Assembly (NCBI GenBank): GCA_031292485.1
Contig: JARLHA010000078.1
Span: 1-64,000 of the forward strand
Source of the DNA: Mucilaginibacter sp.
GTDB taxonomy: Bacteria; Bacteroidota; Bacteroidia; Sphingobacteriales; Sphingobacteriaceae
Reading direction: 5' to 3'
DNA: 64,000 bases
This document shows, in pieces, positions 26,340 through 36,274 of this stretch (position 1 is the first letter of the stretch; the number at the start of each line of letters is the position of its first letter). The notes under the pieces are model-generated. The model was not told the DNA's origin. It ran no database searches and was given only the letters and a program-made list of their open reading frames with translations. A program made the translations under genes and the position numbers.

Positions 26340-27730
26340 ATAACAGCGCTTTGATTAGTTGAATAATATTTTAATCCGATAATGTCATTGGGAATCGTTT
26401 TAGTATTCCAATCGCGATGGATACTTAATGCAGCCCCAACTGCTGATGCCTGGGCCATTGAAGCAGCAAAAACCTCCATTTGCGGAAATGCCGCAGCTAA
26501 TAAATTCATATAAACACTATTTTTACTAAAACCACCATCTACAAAGATCCTTTTTACCGGCGAGTTTTTCAATACCAGATTGGTGGATAATGCCTGTAGC
26601 TGCACAATATCAATCATTAACTGGTGGTAAGCTGCCAGATCGCTCTTAAAATCTGACAGATCCCGCATATTAAAAACGGACTCTTTACTTATTGCATCGC
26701 TATTTTGAAACACTACAGGCCTTGTCTTAATATGTTTAATTATTTCGGGGTTAAAGTTAATACTTCGGTACTTAATTTCATCTGTATTAAAATATTCAGC
26801 AATACGTTTTACCATTTGCTCATATTCAAACCCCGAAAATACTCTCGATGCCTTAACAGGTTTTCCCTTGAATTGCAGATAACACAAACAATCGTTTTTT
26901 AGTTCGATTGGCGTTAACGGGGAATCATTAAATGGGTTTAGGCTGATACACCATGTCCCTGTCGATATTAAAACAAAGGGTTCGTGAAAATTGATCAGGT
27001 AGGGGATAAGTGCAGCTGAACTATCGTGCAATCCGATACCTACTTTGTAATTATTCCCAGGGAAAAGCGCCGGCGAAACTTTGTCTGAAGCAATTATTGG
27101 CGCAAGTTTCATCGCGACTCCCTCATGCTGCACCCATTCATGATACCTGTTTTTCTGAAAGTCCCATAACCCGGTATGGCAGCCTATACTTGTCAGGTCA
27201 GAATACGCATTACCTGTAAGTAAAAAGCTTAAATATTGCGGTAAATGCAGCGCATATTTAACTTTATTAAAAAGTTCTGGCTTTTCCTGTTTAAGCCGGT
27301 ACAATTGCAGCCCTGAGTTTAAGCTGCCTAAAACGGGCGAGGCTGTCTCAAGACTGAATTTATCCTGGCCACCATAGGCTTTGTAAAATTTATCACTTAG
27401 TTCTTCGGGGAAGGATTTAAGGTAGTTATACAAGGGAGTTAAGGCTCGCCCATCTTCGCCTATATAAACGAGGCTTGCACCGTAAGCCGAAAAATTGACT
27501 GCTTTTATACGGAACTCTTTCATCCGGAAAACCTCGCTTAAAGAGTCAAATATAGAAAGGCGCAGGCTTTCCTGGTTCTCGCAAGGGAAACCATCTTCAT
27601 CCACTGTTTCAATAAAACGCGCCGAACGCTCAAAAACGATCTCGTAGTTTTCGTTAAACAGGAATAGTTTTTTATTGGTTTTCCCAACATCAAATATGGC
27701 TATAACCGGAATCGCGCTCATCTTTTTCAA
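26336..27730 (-). CDS. rhaB: FGGY-family sugar kinase, probable L-rhamnulokinase
   Basis: 464 aa. ASKHA/FGGY fold: phosphate loop FDVGKTNKKLFLFN at the N-terminus, substrate domain HLPQYLSFLLTG, GLHDSSAAL and STGTWCISLNPF, and adenosine-site IFVDGGFSKN. Sitting directly after rhaI and with no other rhamnulokinase in the operon, it most likely makes L-rhamnulose 1-phosphate for the downstream aldolase. It belongs to a divergent branch (not classic E. coli RhaB), so the symbol rests on context. Confidence 0.78.
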   Translation of the reverse strand: MKKMSAIPVIAIFDVGKTNKKLFLFNENYEIVFERSARFIETVDEDGFPCENQESLRLSIFDSLSEVFRMKEFRIKAVNFSAYGASLVYIGEDGRALTPLYNYLKSFPEELSDKFYKAYGGQDKFSLETASPVLGSLNSGLQLYRLKQEKPELFNKVKYALHLPQYLSFLLTGNAYSDLTSIGCHTGLWDFQKNRYHEWVQHEGVAMKLAPIIASDKVSPALFPGNNYKVGIGLHDSSAALIPYLINFHEPFVLISTGTWCISLNPFNDSPLTPIELKNDCLCYLQFKGKPVKASRVFSGFEYEQMVKRIAEYFNTDEIKYRSINFNPEIIKHIKTRPVVFQNSDAISKESVFNMRDLSDFKSDLAAYHQLMIDIVQLQALSTNLVLKNSPVKRIFVDGGFSKNSVYMNLLAAAFPQMEVFAASMAQASAVGAALSIHRDWNTKTIPNDIIGLKYYSTNQSAVI

Positions 27731-27734
27731 TAAT

Positions 27735-29009
27735 TTACAAACCGGTTGCCACCGTTTTCGTCCCGCGTTCCTTAATCAAATTAGCCCTTACGTTCAAACT
27801 CCTGTATGTTCCCACAGGATCGAGTGCACCTCCTGCGAGTAGACTTGCTTCGGAAATCAGGGGCCTTACATCTGTCCGGTAGGCAGCTTGCAGTATTTCC
27901 TGTGCGGTAGTTACGTCATTGTTGTTTTGCGCAGTTACCAATGCGTTTTTATCAACCAATAGTGCCTGCGCGTACGCTATTTTTATGGCCTGTACGGATT
28001 GTAAAAGATCTTCAACCGGGTCTTTAACATTGTGGGATGCATCTATCATCCACCCTATAGCCGTAGCATGGTTCATTCCGCGTGCATCCATGCCCTCCAC
28101 CAATTCATTAAATATCAAAAACAACTGGTAGGGGTTGATGCTGCCTACCGTTAAATCATCATCTCCATATTTGGAATCATTAAAATGAAAGCCGGCTAGT
28201 TTTCCTTCCATTAACAAAATCGACACGATCTGCTCGATGTTGGCGCCCTGCAGGTGGTGGCCCAAGTCAACCAGGGTGCTTGCCTTTGCACCTAATTTGG
28301 AAGCCAGTAAATAGGACTGCCCCCAATCGCCGATGGTTGTTGAATAAAAATTGGGCTCATAAGGTTTATATTCGATCCACATTTTCCAGTCATCCGGCAG
28401 GGCGTCATATATTCCCTGCAAGCTCTCTTGTGTGTTTTGGAACGCCCTGCGGAAATTTAGCTGTCCGGGGAAATTTGAACCATCAGACAACCAAACCGAC
28501 AATGCCTTTGAATCAAGCTGAACCCCGTATTTGATCACTTCAATATTATGCTCAATAGCTTGCTTGCGTACCGCTTTATCCACATGATGGAGTGAGCCGT
28601 ATTTATAACTGAGTTTTTGATTGGGTTGATCCTGGAAGGTATTTGAATTTACTGCATCAAAATGCAAACCAAGCTGAGCAGCCAACGCTTTTATCGACGC
28701 TGCATTTTCAGGAATGTCCCAAGGAATATGCAGGGAAATAGAATTACTCGACCGATTTAAGGCGTGAATGACACCTACATCCTCAATTTTTTCTTCCAGG
28801 TTTCGGGGCTCGCCTCCGCCTGAAAAGCGTCCGAACCGGGTACCGCCCGTTCCCAGGGCCCAACTGGGTATGGCTATATTAAAATTACCCAGTTTTTGCA
28901 TCACTGAATCCAAATTGGCGACATCTGCTGCCACAAATTCAAACCGGCGCTTGTGTTTTGCTAAATCCTGTTGGTTGATTTCGTCTATCTTATATTTTTC
29001 TATCTGCAT
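27735..29009 (-). CDS. rhaI: L-rhamnose isomerase, RhaI type
   Basis: 424 aa from the ATG at 29009 (MQIEKYKIDE). The longer frame to 29117 overlaps rhaM and is not supported. TIM-barrel metal-dependent isomerase of the Pseudomonas-type RhaI family, distinct from E. coli RhaA. Metal and substrate residues are in WIEYKPYEPNFY, LVDLGHHLQGANIE and GFHFNDSKYGDDDL. It converts L-rhamnose to L-rhamnulose in the cytoplasm. Gaps of 4 to 17 bp to its neighbours mark one operon. Confidence 0.9.
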   Translation of the reverse strand: MQIEKYKIDEINQQDLAKHKRRFEFVAADVANLDSVMQKLGNFNIAIPSWALGTGGTRFGRFSGGGEPRNLEEKIEDVGVIHALNRSSNSISLHIPWDIPENAASIKALAAQLGLHFDAVNSNTFQDQPNQKLSYKYGSLHHVDKAVRKQAIEHNIEVIKYGVQLDSKALSVWLSDGSNFPGQLNFRRAFQNTQESLQGIYDALPDDWKMWIEYKPYEPNFYSTTIGDWGQSYLLASKLGAKASTLVDLGHHLQGANIEQIVSILLMEGKLAGFHFNDSKYGDDDLTVGSINPYQLFLIFNELVEGMDARGMNHATAIGWMIDASHNVKDPVEDLLQSVQAIKIAYAQALLVDKNALVTAQNNNDVTTAQEILQAAYRTDVRPLISEASLLAGGALDPVGTYRSLNVRANLIKERGTKTVATGL

Positions 29010-29026
29010 AATTGGTTTATTGGTCG

Positions 29027-29341
29027 TCAGGGTAAATAAAAAACTTCTTTCAATGGTCGGCTTACAGGCGAATGGTCTGGATTCGTTAGCATTATATCGC
29101 CCATGTATGCCCACCACTTTTGCATAACGGCCCGCGTGGGTAAACTATCCAGTTGGCTTTTGTCTTCGGCTTTTAAAAATCCAAACAGGCTGTTGGTTTC
29201 CTGGTCTAAAAAAATCGAATACTCACAAAGACCCGCTTGTTTTAACAATTCCATTAACTCCGGCCAAATTTCATCATGACGTTTCTGATATTCAACCTCA
29301 TTCCCGGGGAGTAGTATCATTTTAAATGCTACGCGATCCAT
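29027..29341 (-). CDS. rhaM: L-rhamnose mutarotase
   Basis: 104 aa, normal for the family. The dimeric alpha/beta barrel interconverts the anomers of L-rhamnose to feed the isomerase. The active-site regions are visible: RVAFKMILLPGNEVEYQKRH with the catalytic His, LCEYSIFLDQETNSLFGF with the Tyr, and QKWWAYMGDIM near the end. Located between the aldolase and the isomerase genes. Confidence 0.93.
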   Translation of the reverse strand: MDRVAFKMILLPGNEVEYQKRHDEIWPELMELLKQAGLCEYSIFLDQETNSLFGFLKAEDKSQLDSLPTRAVMQKWWAYMGDIMLTNPDHSPVSRPLKEVFYLP

Positions 29342-29363
29342 ATGTTTGTTTCAAAGCTAAGAA

Positions 29364-31484
29364 CTATCTTACAAAACCCGCTGCTACCCCGCCGTCAACG
29401 TTGATTACATTACCGGTTGATTTATTCAGCAAACCGCCGGTTAAAGCAAAGCATGCATTGGCAATGTCTTCGGGTAATATAACTTCGTTCAGCAATGTCC
29501 TTTTTGCATAATAGGCAGGTAATTCTGCGACCGTAATGCCATAGGCTTTTGCCCTTCCTTCGGCCCAGCCGCCTGCCCAAATATTGCTGTCGCTGATCAC
29601 CGCATCGGGGTTAATCACGTTAACCCTTATTTTATCCGCACCCAATTCAGCTGCGTTCAGCCGGCTTAAATGCAATTGAGCGGCTTTTGCACTGCCATAG
29701 CCGGCATTGTTGGGGCCGCTTACCAGCGCGTTTTTGCTGACGATGTTGATGATGTCGCCGCCGATATCCTGCTTCTTCATCACCGCCACAGCGGCCTGTG
29801 TAACCAGGAACTGGCCTTTTACCAATACATCATACAGCAAATCCCAATCCTTTTCGGTGTGATCAGCAATTGATTTAGAAATAGATAAACCGGCATTATT
29901 TACCACAAGGTCGACGCCGCCAAAGGCTAAAATAGCCGTTGCCATCGCTTCCTGTATCTGGCTTCCATTGGTAACATCCAATATGGCTGTGGTATAGGCA
30001 TCCTTCCCAAATTTCTTTTTAAATTCTTCGCCTGCGCCGTCTAAACGTTCGGTATTCATGTCATTTAAAACAACAACGGCGCCTTCTTCAACCAGTTTTT
30101 TGGCAATAGCCTTACCGATCCCGCCTGCGCTGCCTGTAATTAAAGCAATTCGTCCGGACAAAGCTTTAGGCTTTGGCATACGCTGTAGCTTTGCTTCCTC
30201 CAGTAGCCAGTATTCAATATCAAAGGCTTCCTGCCGCGGCAGCGATGTGTATTCGCTAATGGCCTCGGCGCCTTTTATTACGTTTATCGCATTGATGTAA
30301 AACTCAGCCGCCACACGCGCGGTCTGTTTGTCTTTGGCGAAGGTGAACATACCCACTCCCGGGTATAATATTACTACCGGGTTTGCATCACGAATGGCAG
30401 GGCTGTTAGCATGTTTGCAGGTATTGTAATAGTCGCCGTACATTTTTCGGTAGGCCTCAAATGCGGGCGCCAGTTTTTCTTTTAAAGCGTTTACATCTGA
30501 AAGATCGTCATCAGCTTCAAGCGATAAAACCAGCGGACTGATCTTGGTACGTAAAAAATGATCCGGGCAACTGGTACCCATAGGGGCAAGGCGATCCAGG
30601 TCGTTGGAGTTGATGTATTCTAAAACACGCGGATCATCGGTAAAATGGCCGATCATTTTTGTTTTTGAGGAACAAAACCCGCGCAGTACCGGCGCCAGTG
30701 CCACAGCCTTTTTTTTGCGGTCTGCCGCGTTTAGGCTCTGTATTTTTGCACCGCCAAATACAGGGCCTTTTTTGCCATAGCTTTGTTCAAGATATTCAGC
30801 ACACCTTTCAATTACTTCAAGGGTATTGATATAACTTTCATAAGCGGTATCTCCCCAGGTAAATAATCCGTGTGAGCCGAGCATAATACCGCGAATACCG
30901 GGATTAGCGTCAAGACACTCTTTTAATTGTAAACCCAGATCAAAGCCGGGGCGCTGCCAGTCAACCCAGCCAATTGTGCCGTCAAAAAGGTCCTGCGTTA
31001 TTTTTTTGCCGTCTTTTGCTGCCGCGATAGCAATAGCAGCATCCGGGTGTAAATGGTCGATATGTTTAAAAGGCAAAAAACCATGTAGCGGTGTGTCAAT
31101 TGATGGTGCTTTTGAATTCAGGTCGAAAATGCTGTGGTTAAATAATTCAACCATTTCATCCTCAAATTCAATTCCACGGTAAACATTTTTCAGGCTTCTC
31201 AATCTATCCACATATAAAGCGGCGAGGCCATTTTTTTTCAAAGTGCCTATATCGCCACCCGAGCCCTTGATCCACATTACTTCGACGTCTTTCCCGGTTA
31301 ACGGATCTTTGTCCATCACTTTGCATGAGGTATTGCCGCCGCCATAATTGGTTAAACGCAGGTCCGCTCCCAATAAATTGGAACGGTATATCAGTAATCC
31401 TACTTCGTCACCGGCTAATTCCGCTGCTTTGGCATCGTCCCATAAATAACTTACGTGTTTGAATTTTGTTGTATTGGCAGACAT
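29364..31484 (-). CDS. Bifunctional rhamnulose-1-phosphate aldolase / L-lactaldehyde dehydrogenase
   Basis: 706 aa. The N-terminal half (to about 420) is a class II aldolase with zinc His residues in HIDHLHPDAAIAI and MLGSHGLFTWG. The C-terminal half (from about 445) is a short-chain dehydrogenase: ITGSAGGIGKAIA for NAD binding, NNAGLS, and YGSAKAAQ with the catalytic Tyr and Lys. Fusions of this kind (RhaEW) split rhamnulose 1-phosphate to DHAP and L-lactaldehyde and oxidise the latter to L-lactate. That fits the lutABC genes in the same operon, which take L-lactate to pyruvate. Confidence 0.92.
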   Translation of the reverse strand: MSANTTKFKHVSYLWDDAKAAELAGDEVGLLIYRSNLLGADLRLTNYGGGNTSCKVMDKDPLTGKDVEVMWIKGSGGDIGTLKKNGLAALYVDRLRSLKNVYRGIEFEDEMVELFNHSIFDLNSKAPSIDTPLHGFLPFKHIDHLHPDAAIAIAAAKDGKKITQDLFDGTIGWVDWQRPGFDLGLQLKECLDANPGIRGIMLGSHGLFTWGDTAYESYINTLEVIERCAEYLEQSYGKKGPVFGGAKIQSLNAADRKKKAVALAPVLRGFCSSKTKMIGHFTDDPRVLEYINSNDLDRLAPMGTSCPDHFLRTKISPLVLSLEADDDLSDVNALKEKLAPAFEAYRKMYGDYYNTCKHANSPAIRDANPVVILYPGVGMFTFAKDKQTARVAAEFYINAINVIKGAEAISEYTSLPRQEAFDIEYWLLEEAKLQRMPKPKALSGRIALITGSAGGIGKAIAKKLVEEGAVVVLNDMNTERLDGAGEEFKKKFGKDAYTTAILDVTNGSQIQEAMATAILAFGGVDLVVNNAGLSISKSIADHTEKDWDLLYDVLVKGQFLVTQAAVAVMKKQDIGGDIINIVSKNALVSGPNNAGYGSAKAAQLHLSRLNAAELGADKIRVNVINPDAVISDSNIWAGGWAEGRAKAYGITVAELPAYYAKRTLLNEVILPEDIANACFALTGGLLNKSTGNVINVDGGVAAGFVR

Positions 31485-31503
31485 GATATGAATTTTAATT
31501 TTA

Positions 31504-32619
31504 TTACTTATTACTTGTTTGAACTTGCGCGACCCCGTCGGCCTTTATTGAATTTCCTTTTCCCACGATGATCACCGATATTATGATAACTGCAATTCCG
31601 GTAATTACTGTTGCCAGCGCCTTTTTGCTTACGCCTTTCCATTCGTTGAGTATCAACCCCCACATATTTGCTATCAATATAATAAAGGCCATGTGCAAAA
31701 TCCATGAACTGGCGCCGTTGCCGAGCCTGCTTTCGCCCATCCCATAAAAAAAGAATTGCAAAAACCAGGTGGTACCTGCCAACGCCGAAAAGATATAATT
31801 TTTTAAGAGCGGCGTTTTGGCATCGGTATAATTATTAAAAGTTTTGTTGCGGGCATTCAGTATCATGCACCAGATAAAATTGGTAGTCAGGCCGCCCCAT
31901 AAAATAACCACATAGGTTACGTTGTTTTGATAGAGAAAATTCCCCTGGCCATGGTGTGCCGCCATCCAAACGGTATTTGCGGTGTCAGCCATTGTTTTAC
32001 CGGCCTCGATACCGAAATTAAAACAGGCACTTAAAACACCGGATACAATAGCTACAAAAATACCCAGGCCAAAACGGTAATCCTTATTGTCCTCAACGTC
32101 AGCTTTTCCTGCGGCGAGTTCTTTTTCTTTCATTGTGCCCGCTTTGCCGCAAATAATTATTCCTATTACACAAACGGAAATCCCTATAAGCACTAATTGC
32201 CCCCAGTGAGTTGTTGCCAGCGTAGTGATGGTGTCCTTACCATCTTTCGGAAAAAAATTATAATAAACGGAGGGGATAAGTGCCCCAAATACAGCGCACA
32301 ACCCTAAAATAATAGTGCTGCCCAATGATACGCCCAGGTAACGAACGCCGAGCCCATAAGTTAAACCGCCAATTCCCCATAACAGTCCGAAGAAATAGGT
32401 TAAAAATAATATACTTCCATTGGTGTCTTTTATAATTTCGGTAAAATGAGGGATGGTTAACCAGGCAGCTAAGGGCGGAACGATCAACCATGAAAAAATG
32501 CCGCCGACGATCCAGAAACTTTCCCAGGCCCAGCCTTTTACTTTTTTATAGGGAATATAAAAACTGCCCGAAGCAAAACCACCGATAAAGTGGAAAATGA
32601 CGCCAAAGATTACCTGCAT
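31504..32619 (-). CDS. rhaT: L-rhamnose/H+ symporter
   Basis: 371 aa with ten predicted membrane helices. RhaT family signature at the start (GVIFHFIGGFASGSFYIPYK) and GLLWGIGGLTYGLGVRYLG in the middle. Imports L-rhamnose across the inner membrane. It is the first gene of the eight-gene operon that ends at lutC, so its upstream region (32620-33201) should hold the operon promoter and operator. Confidence 0.95.
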   Translation of the reverse strand: MQVIFGVIFHFIGGFASGSFYIPYKKVKGWAWESFWIVGGIFSWLIVPPLAAWLTIPHFTEIIKDTNGSILFLTYFFGLLWGIGGLTYGLGVRYLGVSLGSTIILGLCAVFGALIPSVYYNFFPKDGKDTITTLATTHWGQLVLIGISVCVIGIIICGKAGTMKEKELAAGKADVEDNKDYRFGLGIFVAIVSGVLSACFNFGIEAGKTMADTANTVWMAAHHGQGNFLYQNNVTYVVILWGGLTTNFIWCMILNARNKTFNNYTDAKTPLLKNYIFSALAGTTWFLQFFFYGMGESRLGNGASSWILHMAFIILIANMWGLILNEWKGVSKKALATVITGIAVIIISVIIVGKGNSIKADGVAQVQTSNK

Positions 32620-33201
32620 GGTTTAAATTAAAAATTGGTTGATTTTATAATTATACGGCAATGATAAAATAAATAAACAGTTTAACTGTCCCTGTCCATC
32701 ACCTAACAAATACCGCTGAATAAAGCTAATGAAAATAGGCGGTGTTATATTAACGTAAGTTCGGGTAAGAAAAATCTTTGCTCCGCCATGGTGGCGGCCT
32801 GCCCCTTTGCAGAAACCAAATACCAGGGATAAATTGAGACAGTCTTAAGTCAGAAAAATTTAGAAGTATGAATAAGAGTAAAACTTTTAATTTCCCGCAG
32901 GTTCAAACGCTGACCGGGCAGCGCTGCAAGCGTTCCGGCGTTCCATTTTTTCACACGCGGAACACAATGGAACGGTGCGAAACGCTTTCATTATCAGTGT
33001 GTTTCATGTTTTAATAAATTATCGGCTATAGCTAAGTAATTGATAATCAACACAAACTCAAATAATGCATTTGGCGGAAATCGCTGGAACGTCTGATAGT
33101 CAGTATGTTCCACTTTTATAACGCCGCACTTTTTACTGATTAATCCTGTTTTGAGTTTACAGAATGATATTCAACTCTTATTCCGAACTCAGGTTATATT
33201 A
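32620..33201. other. Intergenic region between rhaT and its likely regulator
   Basis: 582 bp without a credible gene. A perfect inverted repeat ACAGTT-T-AACTGT lies at 32677-32689, 58 bp before the rhaT start. Further away the word GTTCCA or its complement TGGAAC recurs four times (32939, 32967, 33084, 33107), twice as facing pairs. The GC-rich stretch at 32900-32990 has small hairpins. Confidence 0.5.
32677..32689. promoter_or_regulatory. Candidate operator for the rhamnose operon
   Basis: Perfect 6+1+6 palindrome ACAGTTTAACTGT upstream of rhaT, of a size that suits a GntR-family dimer such as the one encoded at 33202-34227. Only position and symmetry support it. Confidence 0.3.
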
Positions 33202-34227
33202 TCAGAGTGAATTACGCTCCGTTACATAAAAGGGAATAGCAACGTGTTCTTTTTTATTTTGAAGGATCATTTCAGCGGCTTTTTCACCCATTAGTTTAAA
33301 ATTCGTAGAGATGGTCGTAATGCCGTTTAAAATGATTTTTTTCAGCGGCGTTTCATTGTACGATATCACGCCTATTTCTTTTCCAATTTGTAAATTATCG
33401 CCTATTATCTTTTCTATCAGCTCAACCAGGTCGTTTTCCATTAAGTTAATATAAACGGTGCCGGGTAATAATTGCTCATTTTTAACATGAGGGATAATTT
33501 CATGGTCAAAGGCATATTGATGACAAAAACTGACGAAGCCGGTAATGATTTCTTTCGAATGATAGCTGTTTTCAGGAAAGATGATTTTCAGGGTATGATA
33601 ATTACTCAATTTCTCCAGCAGTTGTTCCAGTGCAGAGTAAATATCTTTTTCAAAATCTTCATAAACAGCTGCAAAATCCCCGGTCAATCCCTCAATTAAT
33701 TTATCCATCAAAATCAACTTGTCTTTTGGCAGGTTGTTAATTATAGAAAAAGCATTTTCGGAGTTTTCAATAAAGTGAGGGATGATCACCAGCTTCGAAT
33801 AATGATCAATGTTGCTGTTGAGCAGTTTTTTGAAGAAATTAAAGTTGTTGTTGTAGATATAAAAATCAATAGCAGCGTTACTGCCCAAAGTTTCGGCAAA
33901 GGCATCGTAAATTATTTTTTTATGGCTGCTCAGCTTATTGAATAGCAAAAGCACCTTAACAGGCTGATTGAATTGTGTGGTTGATATAAAATAACCTTTA
34001 CCTGCCACAGATTTGACGACATTATATTTTTTTAACTCTTTGTAGGCCCGGTCAATCGTATTACGGGATACCTCAAGCGCTGTGCTCAAATCATTGATGG
34101 ACGGCAGAATGTCATCCTTAACGATCTTTTTATCCTCTATACCTCTTAATATGGAGTTGCAGATCTGCAGGTATTTGGGTGTAACAGAGTATTCGTCAAT
34201 TTTGAGGATCTTCAGGTAGTTCTTCAT
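33202..34227 (-). CDS. GntR-family transcriptional regulator, probably of rhamnose genes
   Basis: 341 aa. An N-terminal winged helix (about 1-75: LPSINDLSTALEVSRNTIDR, then KGYFIST) is fused to a LacI-like periplasmic-binding-protein domain (about 90-341: VKVLLLFNKLSSHKK, IGVISYNETPLKKIILNGIT). This fusion is common among sugar regulators of Bacteroidota. It lies directly upstream of the rhamnose operon on the same strand, which makes L-rhamnose or a phosphate intermediate the likely ligand (inferred). Confidence 0.82.
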   Translation of the reverse strand: MKNYLKILKIDEYSVTPKYLQICNSILRGIEDKKIVKDDILPSINDLSTALEVSRNTIDRAYKELKKYNVVKSVAGKGYFISTTQFNQPVKVLLLFNKLSSHKKIIYDAFAETLGSNAAIDFYIYNNNFNFFKKLLNSNIDHYSKLVIIPHFIENSENAFSIINNLPKDKLILMDKLIEGLTGDFAAVYEDFEKDIYSALEQLLEKLSNYHTLKIIFPENSYHSKEIITGFVSFCHQYAFDHEIIPHVKNEQLLPGTVYINLMENDLVELIEKIIGDNLQIGKEIGVISYNETPLKKIILNGITTISTNFKLMGEKAAEMILQNKKEHVAIPFYVTERNSL

Positions 34228-34247
34228 AAAACTGCAATCGCAATAGT

Positions 34248-34865
34248 TTATTGCTGGTAACGGATTTTAATAACCAGTTTTTTCAATGTATCAAATCCTT
34301 TTACCTTAATATCCGGGCGATGTACATCAGTGGGGAAAAACAGGAAGAAGTTTTGAGGGGTAGCCGTGTAATATTTCCCGTCGGCATTGTAATGGGCAGC
34401 GTCCTTTTTTTCGTTGTAGGGTTCAGTTACCTGTGCAAATGGCAAGGGGCATACGCCGAGCTGTACCTTGCCCATAATTACATATTGCAGGTCGATATAT
34501 TTGCGGTGCGATTCCCATTTTACATCTTCGATATTTTTTGGCGGGCCGAGCGTTATCGTTGCATAGGCGTTGTCTCCATCAACCGGATACCTGCCTGGCG
34601 CAAGGGTCGAAAGTTTGCTATCACTCAAAAAGCTGAATACTTTATCCCACAAAGGCTTATTGCTTTCATATTGTTTCTCAAATTCAATACTGTTTACTGA
34701 TTTATCAGGTGTGATTTTCAGGTCAGGTGCCCAAACACGGCTTTTAACCCATTTGCTTGCTTTTTTTACTGCTGTTGCAGCATCTGGTTGCTGCGCAAAA
34801 AGCAAACTGCCCGTTATCATTAAAATAAAAAGGAGGCTTAATTTTTTGCTATTTGAGGTATTCAT
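34248..34865 (-). CDS. YhcH/YjgK/YiaL-family protein, exported
   Basis: 205 aa from the ATG at 34865, which yields a signal peptide (KKLSLLFILMITGSLLFAQ); an ATG 12 codons upstream is the alternative. The cupin-like DUF386 core (HRKYIDLQYVIMG, FFLFFPTDVHRPDI) carries the His/Glu metal ligands. Family members are sugar anomerases or isomerase-like proteins of sialic acid or glycoside use. Here it sits upstream of the rhamnose regulator and is exported, which is unusual for the family. Confidence 0.85.
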   Translation of the reverse strand: MNTSNSKKLSLLFILMITGSLLFAQQPDAATAVKKASKWVKSRVWAPDLKITPDKSVNSIEFEKQYESNKPLWDKVFSFLSDSKLSTLAPGRYPVDGDNAYATITLGPPKNIEDVKWESHRKYIDLQYVIMGKVQLGVCPLPFAQVTEPYNEKKDAAHYNADGKYYTATPQNFFLFFPTDVHRPDIKVKGFDTLKKLVIKIRYQQ

Positions 34866-34941
34866 TTTTTTTGAAAAAAAGCAATTAAAATAACCAATCA
34901 TAAAATTGGTGGACGCTAAATTAATGAAAGAGAACTTGTTT

Positions 34942-36126
34942 TTATTTGTTTAAAAGTTTATTAATTATTGAAATAACCTTTTCTTCAAAATCATCGGAAT
35001 ATCCTACCATTACATTTGCGATCTTTCCTTCTTTGTCAATAAAATATAAAGTAGGATAAGATCCCACATGATATGATTTGACTACATCACCAGCATTTAA
35101 ATAAATAGGATATTTTATATTGTAATTTTTTTTAAACTCGGTAACTGATTTCTTACTATCTCGAAAAGTCATGCTTACCATTGCAACGTTTTGGTTTTTA
35201 TATTTTTCATGAAGTCCATTCAGCGGTTTCAGCGATTCCATGCATCCCTCACAGCCAATGAAGAAAAAGTCCAGTAATATAACTTTTCCTTTAATTTGTG
35301 ACAAGGACATCCTTTTGTCCTCCGCATCATATAAAAGCCAATCCGGCGCTATATTCCCAAATGCTAATAAATCAGTTTGTTCTTTTGGTAAAACAGGCTG
35401 CGCTTTAGGCGGATGCAACCCATCAGGAATTGTCATTGAAGGTATATCAATATTATTTCGATTTACCATATAATCAAGATATTGGGTTTCTGAATAATAG
35501 TTTGATACCCCGTCACCATAGTTTGTATTTCTTGATTTTATTATTATACAATCAGGCAAACCTGATAACTTGTCGATTAATAAATGAACATAGGTATAGG
35601 TATGTTCTTTATTAATGATTGTATCGTATACATCAGCAATTAAATGATAGGTATCAACGGCATTTATGATTGTGTCCTGGGTTTTAATGATTTCCGATGA
35701 TCTTTTTTCCAGGCGACCCTGTATCCATTTCAGACAACCTAACAATGTACTCTGGAAATTGAATGCCTGGATATCCTGCATTGCAAAAGTGCTGTCTCCC
35801 CGGTTTATACGTATTAGGTTTTGTCCGTTGTATAAATCTGAATAAGTTAACTTATCATTATCATTTGTCGTTTCAACATTAAACAAATAGCCAAAATTTT
35901 TATCTGCGACTGCTTTTAAAAAAAGCGCATTGTGATGTTCTTTTACCGTGTCACTTGTAAATAATTCCTTTTTTTTACCAACCGATTTATAGCTGAAATT
36001 TTTATAACTTTCAAGTTTATCAATGGTTTTTTGAACTAAAGAAACCTGTGCGTACACACCGGCACGACACAAAACCAAAGCAATGAAAATAAATAGCTTA
36101 ATCGGCTTGTCGGTAAAATAAATCAT
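34942..36126 (-). CDS. TlpA-type redoxin-domain protein, exported
   Basis: 394 aa. Signal peptide (KLFIFIALVLCRAGVYAQ), then a long N-terminal domain of about 240 residues resembling outer-membrane lipoprotein-sorting-like domains (GQNLIRINRGDSTF, IQGRLEKRSSEII). The C-terminal thioredoxin fold has the redox pair in IGCEGCMES (CxxC with Glu-Gly) and YPTLYFIDKEGKI. Periplasmic disulfide oxidoreductase; partner unknown. Single gene. Confidence 0.82.
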   Translation of the reverse strand: MIYFTDKPIKLFIFIALVLCRAGVYAQVSLVQKTIDKLESYKNFSYKSVGKKKELFTSDTVKEHHNALFLKAVADKNFGYLFNVETTNDNDKLTYSDLYNGQNLIRINRGDSTFAMQDIQAFNFQSTLLGCLKWIQGRLEKRSSEIIKTQDTIINAVDTYHLIADVYDTIINKEHTYTYVHLLIDKLSGLPDCIIIKSRNTNYGDGVSNYYSETQYLDYMVNRNNIDIPSMTIPDGLHPPKAQPVLPKEQTDLLAFGNIAPDWLLYDAEDKRMSLSQIKGKVILLDFFFIGCEGCMESLKPLNGLHEKYKNQNVAMVSMTFRDSKKSVTEFKKNYNIKYPIYLNAGDVVKSYHVGSYPTLYFIDKEGKIANVMVGYSDDFEEKVISIINKLLNK

Positions 36127-36274
36127 TCAATTAGTTCTTTAATTCTGTTAATGATATCGAAGGGCTCTACAAGATAACTAATTCCTCTTTCCCCAAACAA
36201 GCCTTAACTTTTTTTAACACAAGGCTGATGGTAAGCTACTGATAAAATATGCTGATAAAAATGTCTAAACCAAT

